DNA of 62,886 bases from Stentor coeruleus (GCA_001970955.1 MPUH01000352.1:1-62886); one strand, 5' to 3'; positions 1-11,148 are shown, counted from the first letter of the stretch. A program made the numbers and translations. Notes: generated from the letters alone by a model not told the origin.

Positions 1-1735
1 TTAAATAAGTGGTATATACAGTCCCTGAACAAGAAGTATCATAACAACTGACGGAAAAAGTTACTAAGATGTCATTAATAAGGTCGAGTAAAGTAGTACT
101 AGTGCTGTCATAAACTGAGATTTTATAATCGAAAATGCTCGTTCCAGATGGGTTCTAAATATATTTTACCGCTGGGTTTTCGAAAGCACATATGAGTACA
201 GGAGCAAGGAAAGTTATACTTAAAGAGTTACTTGAAATTCCACCAATTGACATAGTTGAAAAAGTATTAGCTCCTGCTGCAGTTGAGTATAGAGTAAAAC
301 TCACATATCCACTTGAAGTAGTCTTTGTAGCAAAAGAGTTAACTATACTTGAAGAAATTCCTGGAACTAAAGTTACTGATGCAGAGTTTGAATAATATTT
401 ATCATCATTACCATAAAGTTTAACATCAATACTAACATAAATGTATATAGAAACTGATGAAATTGAACAAGAAATTGCTATAGTTTTTAAATGATTGGCT
501 ATAGTGTAAGTGCTGGTTAATCCATCAGTAAGTCCTGAAGAAGTAGCTTTTATTTGAAAAGATCCTTTTGATAGTAATGATAAAGAGTTAAAAGCTATTA
601 TGCCTGATACTGAGTTCATAGCAGTTGTATATCCGCCTAAGACTAAACCTGAATTTCCTGATGCTGTAGCTATAAGGGTTAAAGCAATGATGTGTGGGCC
701 ATGAGTAGTTTCAACAGCAGTCTGCCCTGAGTTCCAAACAGTAGCTGTTAAAGTGAACGTATCCGTGCTATCATCAAGTGATCCTGAAGAAATATTGCTT
801 ATAGTAAGAATAATTTGAGACTTAGCGACCACAACTTTTAAAGTATTTGAAACTGTCCCTGATGAAAACATAACATTTTTATCTCCAGATGTTGTAAAGT
901 AAACAGTAAAGCTTACAGTCCCAGCATTAGTACTTGTACCAGCAAATGTCCCAACCATTGACCCATTTGATTCTGATATTGTAACTGATGTTGTAGCAGT
1001 ATAAACATCACCATTATTATCTTTTAAATTTGCCAATAGCTGAACATCGAAATAACTATCAGCAGAAATCTGAGTTGAACTAAAAGTAAATGAAGAAAGG
1101 CTTATAACGGTTATAGTTGTAGTTACATATTGAATTGCTAAAGTTGAGTCTGAGCATTCAGCTTTAAGGGTATAAATGCCTTCTGTAGTAATTTTAAGAT
1201 CAGTTGGACTGAATTTCCCTAAGCTTGTATTCCCTGAGCTTGTTCCTGATAAAGTTGTTGATGGGGATAAAGATAAGGATACAGGGTAAGCTGCTTTAAG
1301 ATATGTCGTGTCAAAGTTCCCATCAAAGTCGTAAACTTTTACATCTAAGGAAAAGAAAGAGCTTTTATCGATTTTCTAAATAAAAAATACCACATTAGTT
1401 GGATTGAGTACATATACAGCCGATGCGACAGAAACAGTAATTGACCCTGAACCACTCATAGTGCAAACTGAAGCTATAGTATAACTTCCTGGTAAGGTCA
1501 TATAGATGTCTATCGTGATGCTTGTTCCTACAGAAATAATTGCTATAAGATTCGTGACTCCATAGAAACTGCCCGGCCCGCTAGTCTTAGACAATGTCAC
1601 AATTTCGCCAGTAGTCCCTGTCACAGTCAAGCTTTTTTGAAAATTTGCTGTTATTGTTCCAGTATAGGTAATACTGCATGAATTTGAGTGATCAAAAAGA
1701 ACCACTGCTAACAAACAAAACAAAAAGCTCACCAT
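1..1735 (-). CDS. N-terminal part of giant Ig-like repeat surface protein (second copy, runs off left edge)
   Basis: This is the 5' end of a paralogue of the giant gene at 25620, on the opposite strand and cut by the window edge. Exon 1 (1735-1391) encodes a signal peptide (MVSFLFCLLAVVLFDHSNS, then Cys) and a beta-rich domain. Intron 1 is 1390-1376 (GTATTTTTTATTTAG), exon 2 is 1375-170 (402 aa, two Ig-like modules), intron 2 is 169-155 (GTAAAATATATTTAG) and exon 3 continues past base 1. Both introns are at the same positions as in the right-hand copy and have the same sequence. The proteins differ at only scattered residues, for example A/T in the signal peptide and P/Q, Y/L and V/T in exon 1. 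The visible part has no frameshift or premature stop once the introns are removed. By analogy it is a secreted or membrane-anchored adhesin; its C-terminus is not seen. Confidence 0.82.
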
Positions 1736-3039
1736 ATTTATATAACCTTACTAACCACTGATTTTGAATAAAAATATATGGTTTTTAGGTGTTCGATATA
1801 ATAAAAGTATATTAACTAGGTAATAAAATATAATTTGGCTATTTTTATTAAGCCTTTTTTACCTTTATAGTGAATTTTAAGCATTATTGGGGTATTATAA
1901 AAAATTGCTATAGAGAGCTTAGATTTTGAAAATAAGGTTTAAATTGTGAGACTTGATAGATTTTAGTACCAAATACTTGAAAATAGCTTGTGCTTGCATA
2001 GTTTCTAGAGAAGAATCAAAAATTTTTTCTGCCTGTTTATGAATCAAGGAATATGGCAAGGGACGATGATGTTTTTTTCAGACCAAAACTCTTTAAATAT
2101 GAAATCCATCATCCCTTACTCGTAATTCTCTGGTATTCTACTCTATGTTTGATTTAAGACATGATTCATCTTAATTATATTTATTAAATACATAGGCTAA
2201 TCCATATTCTAGGAATAGAACTTGGACAACTTAAAAGCTGTATTAAAATATAATTTTGATGCTTGAACAAAATTTGGTTTTTTTCAAGTAAATTTAATTA
2301 CTCTGGCTGAAATATAAAATTCTGACATATTTTTTTTCGATATATATTCTAAGTTCCATTACTAATATATAAGAATTTCATACATAAGTTAATATCACAG
2401 GAATTCAAAACTTATAGTGATTGAATAGAGAATTTCAAGTATACTTTGATGTATATAAATATATCTTAATGAAATATAAAGAAATCACTGATCGAATTAT
2501 CAAAATAAGAAAGTTAATTTTTATTTTAAATTCAGAGATCATTAAGCTATGCCAAAATCATTGTCTAAGAAAATTATTTTGGGGTCATGCAGTATTTTAC
2601 TAGGTTTTTTACTTTTTTTTTTGTCACACACGAATTAGCATAATAAACTAGTTTTGATTAACAAGGAAAAATCATCAGAAAACTTAGAATATTAAATTAA
2701 CAATGATTTGAATTGGGTATATGATAGATTAAGCTTTATTGTAGTTTGGCTTTGGGAGAACATTCATAAAATAATGCACCAAGATTATAAATTCATATGA
2801 TAGATTTATTTGGCATTATACACAGAAGCATAAAATATAAATTTTGATGATAGTTTTAATGCTGATTTTTTTAGCATCCAATTTACTCCTAATCCTCGAA
2901 TACAAAGCCAATCTAAATACTTTATAAGTAATGATTGAATTTTTTAAATATGCCACTCTGGCTTTATAAAGGGTTAATTAAATATTTTTTCCATACTAAA
3001 AATTTACTAACTAATACTTGATTACCATATTCAGTGATA

Positions 3040-3225
3040 TTTTCTTGAAATAAGAAATTTAATCATCATATCCCAGAGGTATTTTCTTGAAATAAAAGAT
3101 TTAATCACGCATTCCAGCGGTGTTTTCTTGAAATAACAGATTTAATCGTCATATCCCAGCGGTATTTTCTTGAAATTTAATCATCATATCCTAGCTGTAT
3201 TTCCTTGAAATGACAGAATCAACCT
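3040..3225. repeat. Minisatellite, about five units of roughly 42 bp
   Basis: Units share a core 'ttttcttgaaat' followed by 'ttaatc', 'catatccca' and 'gcggt'. There are about four full units and one diverged partial unit; one unit lacks about 7 bp. The same minisatellite occurs inverted at 24133-24235 in the other arm with only about three units. Copy number has therefore changed since the arms duplicated. Confidence 0.8.
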
Positions 3226-4324
3226 ATGATTCTTAGATCTTCTGTATTTGAATTATCTTTACAATACAGAGAAAGTGGTCTAAAATATTGAAGGCTAAAA
3301 TTTTAGTAAAATATAAGCCTTATGCCAATACAAAATATATACTCTGAGTTAAATAAGATAAGAAGAAGCAAGAATTTATAGCTTAACTAATGAATTGAAG
3401 AAGTTTGATGACCCTGATTAAAATTTTAGTTTTCTTAGCTAAATTTCTAAGTATTATTTCTTTAACTAGAGTAGTATTTATTCAATTATTACCTCTATTA
3501 GTCAGTATCTCCACTTACGTATTAGAATTTTTTCTTGCAATCAGTTTATACTTTCAAGATTTTCCATTAGGTGCTGAGAGTATTTACTTAAGGCATTTAA
3601 ATTTGTGATGCGAAGAATATAATAAAAAGAATTTTTTGTTTGTATTATACAGCTTGTTTATTACCGAAAAAGAATAAAATAAGATATAATCTGTATTGAA
3701 AAGATTTTTTATCTCTCCTATACAATGATTTTTAATGTAAAATAATAAAGTTTGATATTCATTTAGAATAATTATTTAATAAAATCAGGATGATAGAATT
3801 TTTGATGAGTATCCCTAAAATTGAATAAAGCATGAAAATTTATATTTTCAGTACCCAAAATAATATTTTTACACTATACATTTTATTTAAAATATGCCTA
3901 TAAGTACATACTACTATAAAATTTTACTAAATTTCTCAAGGCTGCTTATGGAAATTTTCCAAGTATTTTATTGTATTATATAATCATTATATTTGTTTAA
4001 ACCAAAATAATTATCAAAAATAATAGGACCAAAATATGATATAGATGAATTTAGGTAATCTATATTGATTTAATAAAATTCTATGCAACTACATATTAAA
4101 GTTAAAAATCATAATTATTTTTGACATATCAAAAACAAAAATATAAGCAAAATTGTAAGATATCGAAAATAAAGATTGGCTTTAATGGATTTTAGTAATT
4201 ATAACTTCAATGAAAGTTATATACAAGCCTATGAATGCATATAATAAACTGATTTCAGTTTCAATCCTTATAATTTTTTGGGATGAGTATAATAAATACA
4301 CGTTTTAATATTTTTTAATTTTTA

Positions 4325-4904
4325 TTTAGCTATTTCTGTATTTACCACCTCTGTACACTCTTTATCAATAATTTCCTTTATGTCTTCTTCATGCAAATTA
4401 TCTGTAAGTCCATCGTATACATAATAAAAACATTAAACTTCTGTGAATTTATTCATGCAGAATTAACTTTATCTTCATTAGTGCTAAGTTAATAGATTAA
4501 GTCCATGAAGATTTTTTTTGCTTTTTCTATCAGCTTATAAGCATGATCTGCTTTTCTATATATAAAAATCCTGAACCCCTATGTTAAGAGCATCTAAAGA
4601 ACAAATTATTGGATGAAGGAGGACTGATGATTATGTTGATGACCTTTAATAATAAATTTCTCTTCAGCTTGAGTTAGGATTTTTATTGATGACCTCTCAG
4701 ATTTCATAACTTTTTCAGTCTCAACTAGGATTTTCATTAGTTCCCAGGAATATTTTTATAGTTTTATACCCACCTAATCCATCGGCTTTGATAGTATTTT
4801 TGAGGTAATAAGATAGTGATCTTCACCTGATTTCTTTCCTGGATCAATTGAAAAGTAGCATCTAGTTGTAAATGAATTGGTGAAGAACCTTTGAAACCAA
4901 ACAT
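4325..4904 (-). pseudogene. Decayed copy of the Ptc7-like PP2C phosphatase at 48654
   Basis: Reading the minus strand from the ATG at 4904 gives pieces that match the intact phosphatase at 48654-49418: a start like RRYFANSFTAGCY, then PGKK.GED.YLITS, then KVMKSERSS.KIL, then a 'IDKSK' stretch and finally DGL.DNL.EE with a following IDKEC. The pieces lie in different frames. There is a frameshift within the first 10 codons, the conserved ADGVGGW motif is lost to a stop and shift near 4775, about 100 bp are missing before the DGLSDNL part, and the C-terminal 45 codons are absent. With the metal-binding aspartates lost it cannot make an active enzyme. It lies just outside the left inverted-repeat arm, so it may have moved with the same rearrangement, but that is an inference. 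Confidence 0.82.
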
Positions 4905-5233
4905 TTATATTTGTTTTTTTGAGAAGTGGGGGGCTAGGGTGATAAAAGAGAAAGGAAATTGTGTTGAAGATGTAATATAGAAAATTGGATAATGAATGAA
5001 GTAAGATATACAATTTTAGTTATTATGTATAGCACTGATAATTAGGATTTGCTATAGAATTTAATTTTTAAAGATTTTATTACTAATTTGATAGGCTAAA
5101 AAATGTTTGTCTTTGTGAATGAAATTTACTTACGGAACTATCAAAGGATCCTAAATAGTACTTATAATCAACATATATACTTTTCAAATATAAGCAGTCT
5201 TTAAAAAATAAAAATTTTATAATTATATAATAA

Positions 5234-6294
5234 ATGTTAGACTCTAAAATCAAACAGCCCGAAGCTAATTTCTCAGACATATCAAAGACTATCAAAATTA
5301 ACAACGATTTAAATTCCTCATCATTAAACTTAAAATCTCCAGTGATCACAGAAAACCAAAAATTTGTAATCGAGAAAACTAGTAGCTTTTTAATTATCCC
5401 TGAATCGGCACATCCTTATAGATTTAGCAAAAAAGAGTCTATGTTTTTAAGAGAACTTTTTATCATATGCACTATATGGATATCTGTGCTTTTTTATGTA
5501 AACCCTACGAAAAATGAGTATTATAGTGAAGAATATTCGGAAGTATTAGTTATAGATCAAGATATGGAAAATATCATAATGACTAATAACTTCGAGAATG
5601 ATTTCAATATAAAATATGATTCTCAATGTACTCTAGTTTAGATATATTTTACACTGATAGGATATGCTATAAGGGGCAAGATTTTTGCACAACTTTTAGC
5701 TCGCCTTTACTAACAACAAAAGAAAAAATTGGATTATTAGTAAATAATTTCCACTGGATACCTACTTAATGTACAAGTTTCATTGGCAGTTCTGATAAAA
5801 GTATTTACCTTTGGACTTTAAATTCATACAACCCCGAAAAAATTCTAATCAACTCACCAAGTCTTTTTAAAATCGCAAAAAACGAGAATTATCTTATCCT
5901 AGTTACCCAATCTGCATATATTTATAAAATGAATCTTCTTTTATTTTCATATAGTCGCCTTAATTCTATTTTTTCTCAGTCATCTCCTACACAATTCTTT
6001 ATATCTGAAGATAGTCATTTGATATATTTTTACTATGAAAATCAAAGCAAAGTTGATGTTTTCTCATCAAATACAGAAACTATAATACGAACTTTTAAAG
6101 GTATTTCAGGAATAGCGGAAAAAATTGTGGTTGCAAAGACTAGTAATGATTTGATTGTTAAAGATAGTCAAGGTATTAAAATATATTATATTCAGGAAAA
6201 TAGGCCAACTTATTTGATATACTCGATTGAAGACTATAATAGTTTGGTTAATAGATATTATGAGCTTAAGGCTTTTGAGTCTTTTATTAAATAA
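5234..6294 (+). pseudogene. Broken gene for a single-pass membrane protein with beta-propeller-like region
   Basis: The first frame (5234-5641) encodes an N-terminal polar region and one membrane segment (about residues 75-90, LFIICTIWISVLFYV). Coding then continues in another frame from 5641 to 6294, with strand patterns such as FIGSSDKSIYLWTL and NDLIVKDSQGIKIYYI that recall WD/beta-propeller blades. Two lesions interrupt it. The first is a frame change at 5628-5641; a 14-nt GT...AG piece there would restore the frame but lacks the A10 found in every 15-nt intron here. The second is an in-frame TAA at 5767-5769. The long stretches without further stops suggest a recent loss, or sequencing errors in a real gene. 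The family assignment is weak: no blade is clear enough to name. Confidence 0.55.
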
Positions 6295-6384
6295 CATCTA
6301 AATTACTAAAGCTTACGAAACATTTACTAAATCTATGATTATTTATATTAGATGAGCATAAGATATTAATACTAAATTTAAGAA

Positions 6385-6471
6385 TAATTCGAATTTTTGT
6401 AAGAATTACTTACTTTAATATATTATAATAAATTTTGGCATAATTCGAATTTTTGTAAGAATTACTTACTT
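6385..6471. repeat. Direct repeat of 33 bp, two copies 54 bp apart
   Basis: The same 33-bp block occurs at about 6385-6417 and 6439-6471. It contains the small palindrome attcgaat and the inverted repeat gtaag-N5-cttac. It lies between the broken gene ending at 6294 and the ankyrin gene starting at 6919. I see nothing else in the 6295-6918 gap except AT-rich, C-rich leader-like sequence just before 6919. Confidence 0.7.
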
Positions 6472-6918
6472 TGGTCGCGATTATGGCTTATTTTTAATGC
6501 AATTATATTTTGATCGAGTTAGCTATATAAAGAAGTTTGATTAAGCTTTTATACTTGTGCAATTGTAATTTTATATTTAAATTCTAAAACAGAATGATGA
6601 TTATTTATGCTATACTTTTTTAATAACAACACCTATATCAAAAAAATAATCATCCATCCTCAATTTCTTCTATCTCTCTAACCTAAAAAAATAAACACTA
6701 CATCTATCAACTCGCCAAATTCCTACAGCAATCCAAATATTCAACTCAATATCCTATCTTTAGTCTCCATATCTTAAACTATAAAATTCTTGCTAAAAAA
6801 ACTTATAATTATCATAATTTTCTATTAAAATCATAGACTGAACTTCATAAAAACTTTTCTTAAGATAGCAGTATATCAATATTAATCTAATCCAATATAG
6901 AGCTTTTATATAATTGCA

Positions 6919-7626
6919 ATGAAAACCGAAGATGTTGATATTGAATTCCAAGATGATCAAAGCAATATAGAGAATCAAGAAGGGCATACTAAGCAGAAAA
7001 AAAGCAAATGGGGCCTTGTGAGAAATGTTTTAAGAGCAATAAGCCTATTTAAAACTCATGAAGCTGAGCCAGTAGGTGTTGATGAATTGATAAGTGGAAT
7101 TCGACAAATTCCAACTGATAAAATATACCAGCTCCACAGAAGCAGAACTAGAGAAAACTCAGCTTATGTTGTCGCTTTAAAAGATTTAAGGAGAGAAAGC
7201 ACTTTTATCAGTTGTGTAGAAAGAGGTAATCCTTTGGATCTAAAAGTAATGAAAGCTATAATGAACGAAGACCCTTATAAGATTTTACGTGACTCAACCC
7301 ATCCGCTAGCTCTAATTAATAAAAGAAACCAAAACGGCCAAACACCTTTATATGTAGCTTGCAAGAATGGAAATTTTGAAGCTGTCAAGTTAATATTATC
7401 ATGTAATCCTGATCATAGACTTACCTCATTAGTTGATGGAGAAGAAGAATCTAGTTTAGAAGTTGCAGTACGTTGGAGGCATATCAATATTGTTAATGAA
7501 TTACTGAAATTAGAATGGCCTAAAAAAGCTTTACATAAAGCAAGAAAAATTGCATCAACAGCTGAGATGCAAAAACTATTAAAGAAAAAAAACAATAAAA
7601 TAGGTTGTCGATGCAGTATTTATTAG
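6919..7626 (+). CDS. Small ankyrin-repeat protein
   Basis: A protein of 235 aa with no intron needed. Residues about 137-165 form a clear ankyrin repeat (NQNGQTPLYVACKNGNFEAVKLIL) and about 173-200 a weaker second one (SSLEVAVRWRHINIVNELLKL). The first 130 residues are basic and charged with no recognised domain. The C-terminus is GCRCSIY; the two cysteines could be lipid-modified, but this is not a standard CaaX box. Ankyrin repeats bind partner proteins, and nothing shows which. It ends 34 bp before the 3' end of the convergent kinase gene at 7660, so the two 3' UTRs are very short or overlap. Confidence 0.85.
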   Translation: MKTEDVDIEFQDDQSNIENQEGHTKQKKSKWGLVRNVLRAISLFKTHEAEPVGVDELISGIRQIPTDKIYQLHRSRTRENSAYVVALKDLRRESTFISCVERGNPLDLKVMKAIMNEDPYKILRDSTHPLALINKRNQNGQTPLYVACKNGNFEAVKLILSCNPDHRLTSLVDGEEESSLEVAVRWRHINIVNELLKLEWPKKALHKARKIASTAEMQKLLKKKNNKIGCRCSIY

Positions 7627-7659
7627 TAAGTATTTTTAATTTGATAAAAAGTGAAATTA

Positions 7660-8949
7660 TTAAGATTTTTCTATTGTGGTAAACCTAAATGGTGCTTTCC
7701 ATGTGGTTCTAGCTTTTTCAGCTATATTATCATTTGGCTTATTGGTCGGGATACTATCTTTTATTAGGGAGTTACTTAGAGATAAACGAGATTTGGTATC
7801 TTTTTCATTGAGGGAGTCTGATGAAAGCCAAGGATCTTTGATTAAACTTTTAATTGAAGGACGAGATTTAGGCTCAGATCTAAGCATTCGGCATAGTAAA
7901 CGACTAGCTTCATTTGACACGAACTCAGGAACTTTTATATGGGCTTTTATGATTTTTTTATACAGTTCAGCATCAGAACTTGCTTTAAAAGGATAAGTCC
8001 CTGTTAATAGGGTAAAAAAAATCACCCCAAGGGCCCAAATGTCTGATGGACCAGGGAAATACTCTGTCATTTGAACTATTTCTGGACTTAGATATGATGA
8101 AGTCCCACAGAAAACTTTTTTTTTTGTATCACAATAGCTTGAAAACCCAAAATCGATAATTTTTACCACATTTGAAGATGTTATTAGGATGTTTTCTAAT
8201 TTCAAATCCCCATGGGAAATGTTATTATCATGAAGGTACTCGACTGCAGAAAAAATCTGCTCAAAAATAAACTTCGCTTCTTTTTCTGGAAGTCTGGTGC
8301 CAACATGTTTTTTTAAAAAACTGTATAAGGAAATCCCTGATATATATTCTACGACAATATATATATCTTTTTCTGTTTCAAATGAGTCTATATATCTTAT
8401 AAGATTTTCATGTGAAGTTTTCTGTATGATTTCGATTTCTTGCTTGATGTTTATATGCTGAGCGTGGATTTTACATTTGGTCTTGTCATAAGATTTAATG
8501 GCGACTATAGTTCCGCTTTTTAAGCATATTGCTTTGTGGACTACACTAAACATCCCTTGTCCTAATACCTGAATAAATTCATAATCTTTAATCCCGATTG
8601 GGTTTTCAACAAGATTTCTAGTTGTGTTATACCCAGAACTAGACTTGTTATCTTTAGTTGCAATTAGTTTAAATACTTTTGGTGCTGACAAATTATGCAC
8701 TTTTTTATCAGCATTGCCTAATGGAAGCCTTGGTGTCAAACTGTTACGAGATAAAGGTATTGGAATACTTGGGGAAATATCAGTTAATATTGGGGAGTTA
8801 CCTTGATTATGCTTTTTGATAAATTTAAGAGAAAGACTTGGGGAACATTTTGTATCGTTTTCTTTAGTTGGGTTTTTTTGCCCTGAAAGGGAATTGCGGA
8901 AGGATTTTGTGATGATGCGTGATGGTGATCTGTTTTCCATTGATTTCAT
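7660..8949 (-). CDS. Ser/Thr protein kinase, CAMK/SNF1-like, with HGD in place of HRD
   Basis: A protein of 429 aa. A Ser/Lys-rich N-terminal tail (1-120) precedes a complete kinase domain at about 121-375. It has a glycine loop GQGMFSV (130-136), VAIK lysine K152, catalytic loop HGDLKLEN (246-253, D248), DFG 266-268 and SPE (288-290) where APE is usual, then PSDIWALGVIFFTLLTGTYPF. The single-domain layout and the DIWALGV...LLTG..PF block fit the CAMK-like/SNF1-related group. The Arg of HRD is Gly, which usually means the kinase does not depend on activation-loop phosphorylation; the loop is short and begins SSYCDTKKK. The C-terminal tail (376-429) is again Ser/Lys rich. It is convergent with the ankyrin gene at 6919. 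Confidence 0.92.
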   Translation of the reverse strand: MKSMENRSPSRIITKSFRNSLSGQKNPTKENDTKCSPSLSLKFIKKHNQGNSPILTDISPSIPIPLSRNSLTPRLPLGNADKKVHNLSAPKVFKLIATKDNKSSSGYNTTRNLVENPIGIKDYEFIQVLGQGMFSVVHKAICLKSGTIVAIKSYDKTKCKIHAQHINIKQEIEIIQKTSHENLIRYIDSFETEKDIYIVVEYISGISLYSFLKKHVGTRLPEKEAKFIFEQIFSAVEYLHDNNISHGDLKLENILITSSNVVKIIDFGFSSYCDTKKKVFCGTSSYLSPEIVQMTEYFPGPSDIWALGVIFFTLLTGTYPFKASSDAELYKKIIKAHIKVPEFVSNEASRLLCRMLRSEPKSRPSIKSLIKDPWLSSDSLNEKDTKSRLSLSNSLIKDSIPTNKPNDNIAEKARTTWKAPFRFTTIEKS

Positions 8950-10506
8950 TTCAGATTAATAATCCTACTCAGTTTACAGTTTTAAGACAATTAGTTTTTA
9001 GAGAGTTGTTGGGGATTTTGGTGTAGGATTTATGCTTCATATGCATTTTGTATTAAAAAAGAAGGGTTTTCGATGCAATTTTTATGTGCAGATAATATTT
9101 ATGATAAGATTTTATTTAAAAATATGTTTAGTATTGCTTAGAAAATAATTATTATAGGCTATTTTAGTATATAAAAATGATGTTTTATAATGAACTGATT
9201 GATTTTATATAGAGTTATTCTTAATGAATATAATCACTATAGAAGCTTTGTCATAAAAACTAAAATCATAAACAATCCTAGAACTTAAAAAAAATATATT
9301 TGGATAAAATAACTTCAAGATGAAAAGGGGAAATTTAGGACATTATTTAAGCTGGCGTTTGATTCTTTGTGTTATAAATATGTAAATCATTAGTAAAATC
9401 AAATATTGCTTTTGCTTTCGACTCAAATATATCAGAACGTAAAATAACCATAAATTAATTTTATTATAATTTACATAGCTTTTTGCATATACCATTTAAG
9501 TGAATATTTAGTTGCATATACTTACTTTGAAATTATTGAAAATACTAAAAGAAACGAAGTTTATTTAATAGACAGCCTTAGATTTTAAATAAGAAAAGAT
9601 TATATATAAACATGTCGAAAAATTAGATACTTCATAGCTTTTTTCCTTTTAAAATGTGATGAAGACTGACACAATGGGACAAATAACTTCTTTACAGGCA
9701 TAAACTGTTTCCTAAGCAGAAGATTCCTACTTTTTAAATCTTTATTTTTTTCCTCGCCTTTTTCTCAGCTTCATCTGTACAGAAACATTTGTTTATTTCA
9801 GAATCAATCCCAGGGCAATTCTTTATCATTTCTTTAAATGAAATATCACAAGGAGTTGTACTATTTGAACTTTGAGTAAAGCTTATAAGAAACTCATTCA
9901 CTGTCATTATATTCCCAACTCTGCATAAAAGATGCGATTTTTCAATAAAAATATTAACTTTAAAATTATTATAAGGATATATGATGTTTATGAACTTGTA
10001 TCTTTGTTAGGAAAACCTAGATTGTTGATATATTCGTTTATTACATCTGATTTAGCTTCTAAAGGAATATACTTTTTTCAGTAATTTATAAGGGATTATT
10101 ATATTTTTTGCTTATAAGTGGTTAGAGGTAATTTTTATTTTTTGAAAGAATTTTGTTGTGGCGATATTTTGAAATTGACGTTGGGAAGAAAATATTGTGA
10201 TATGGATTATGAATGAAGGATATAGATTAGAGTATAAGTTTTATATCAAAAACAAAAGTTATAAAGGAGAGGCTTAATTATGAAAATAATGCCAATGAAA
10301 CAAAATTATGATATCAACAAATAATATTCCCTTTGAAATTTTATATTAATTATAATTTATTTAAATCACTTCCTTTACTCAATTCTCATATAAAGTTTTC
10401 AAAACCATCAATATCCTAAATAACAATCTTAATCAAAACCTCTAAAATGAAATTTCCTTTAAAATTTCTATATATATAAAATCTCAGACCAAACGTAAAT
10501 CACATA
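8950..10506. other. AT-rich intergenic stretch with one possible small coding remnant
   Basis: Apart from the candidate at 9734-9907, I see only AT-rich sequence with no conserved reading frame, no RNA gene I can fold by eye and no repeat shared with the rest of the window. It separates the divergent-facing upstream end of the kinase gene from the 3' end of the WWE gene. Confidence 0.6.
9734..9907 (-). CDS. Possible small Cys-containing protein or gene remnant
   Basis: This open frame encodes 57 aa beginning MTVNEFLISFTQ, with four cysteines spaced PC-X11-C-X8-CFC, and ends in a basic KKARKKIKI tail. The frame stays open upstream without an ATG to about 10005 (KFINIIYPYNNFKVN...). A second peptide-like stretch, DVINEYINNLGFPNKD, continues in another frame up to about 10070. 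The likeliest reading is a gene with one frameshift or an unseen exon. I do not recognise the family. The base composition is less AT-rich than the flanks, which favours past or present coding. Confidence 0.35.
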   Translation of the reverse strand: MTVNEFLISFTQSSNSTTPCDISFKEMIKNCPGIDSEINKCFCTDEAEKKARKKIKI

Positions 10507-11148
10507 TTAATTACTCTTCCTAATTAATGTATAAACTCTATTTTGACTATCAGTCATTTTCATATTTTCAATATCAACCTTATAAGGAATATTGTTCAAT
10601 TCAATATCAAGTGACTTTTTTTCTTCAAAAGCTAGCCTAAGCCTTTTTATTACAGTATTTGGGAATATTTTAGGTTTCTTCCATTTTTCCATCGCATAGC
10701 ACCACACTTCATTTTTTCTTAGAATTCTTTGAGGCATTTCAACTGGAGGTAGCCTACAAATAGGTCTTGGTACAACTCCAGATATGCTCTTTTGGATCAT
10801 TTGTGTGAAATCAACCCTATAGATCATATTATTGATATTCAAAGTCACTTCAGGTATTTTTTTACTATACGCTTCTTCAATAAAATGATTTGAAGTTGGG
10901 TCATATGGAACAAACCCATTAGCACTTCCCCAAAACCACTGGAAAACTTCACCTCCCCTTTTAATTAATCCAATCAGCGCATGTTTAGCTTGCTGGTGCT
11001 GAAAAACATTAACTGTGCTCCTAGCAATAAAAAATTGCCCATTAGAATAAGTCACTTTAACCCCAAAATTTTTCTCAATCTGAGCCACGCTCTCTGAAAT
11101 TTTGGCTGCAACTTGCTCATCACAGTACAAATGATATATTGCTTCCAT
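10507..11148 (-). CDS. Protein with two WWE domains
   Basis: A protein of 213 aa. Residues about 1-66 form a compact alpha/beta segment with KH-like spacing. A first WWE domain follows at about 68-125 (FQWFWGS.NGFVPYD...IEEAY.K....V.LNINNMIYRVDF..M.Q) and a second at about 146-212 (EVWCYAMEKWKKPKIFPNTVIKRLRLAFEE....DIELNNIPYKVDIENMKM...NRVYTLIR). WWE domains bind poly- or iso-ADP-ribose and are usually joined to ubiquitin-ligase or PARP catalytic domains. Here no catalytic domain is present, so this would be a stand-alone reader or adaptor. The second domain has W149 and W156 but weak similarity elsewhere. The family call rests on motif reading only. Confidence 0.78.
   Translation of the reverse strand: MEAIYHLYCDEQVAAKISESVAQIEKNFGVKVTYSNGQFFIARSTVNVFQHQQAKHALIGLIKRGGEVFQWFWGSANGFVPYDPTSNHFIEEAYSKKIPEVTLNINNMIYRVDFTQMIQKSISGVVPRPICRLPPVEMPQRILRKNEVWCYAMEKWKKPKIFPNTVIKRLRLAFEEKKSLDIELNNIPYKVDIENMKMTDSQNRVYTLIRKSN

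Larger units (their letters stand above)
1..4085. repeat. Left arm of a large inverted repeat
   Basis: The reverse complement of this segment matches about 23305-27354. The match covers exons 1-3 of the giant gene, its promoter region and about 2.4 kb of AT-rich upstream DNA. It fades at about 4085 here and 23305 there, next to a shared stretch around 'atctatattgatttaataaaat'. The arm continues off the window on the left. The arms differ by many substitutions and small indels, so this is an old duplication and not a perfect palindrome. Apart from the partial giant gene and a minisatellite at 3040-3225, I see no gene in 1736-4085: the short open frames near 2421 and 3405 are not kept in the other arm. 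The two gene copies diverge, head to head, across about 19 kb of unrelated single-copy genes. Confidence 0.85.

Noticed and set aside
3040..3225. CRISPR-like array
   Set aside because: Units are contiguous without unique spacers, and the context is eukaryotic; it is a minisatellite.
2421..3608. Short open frames at 2421-2603 and 3405-3608
   Set aside because: Not kept in the other inverted-repeat arm; composition like the flanking AT-rich DNA.
5628..5641. A 14-nt intron
   Set aside because: It would repair the frame but lacks A10, and a second lesion (TAA at 5767) remains. A pseudogene or sequence error is likelier.
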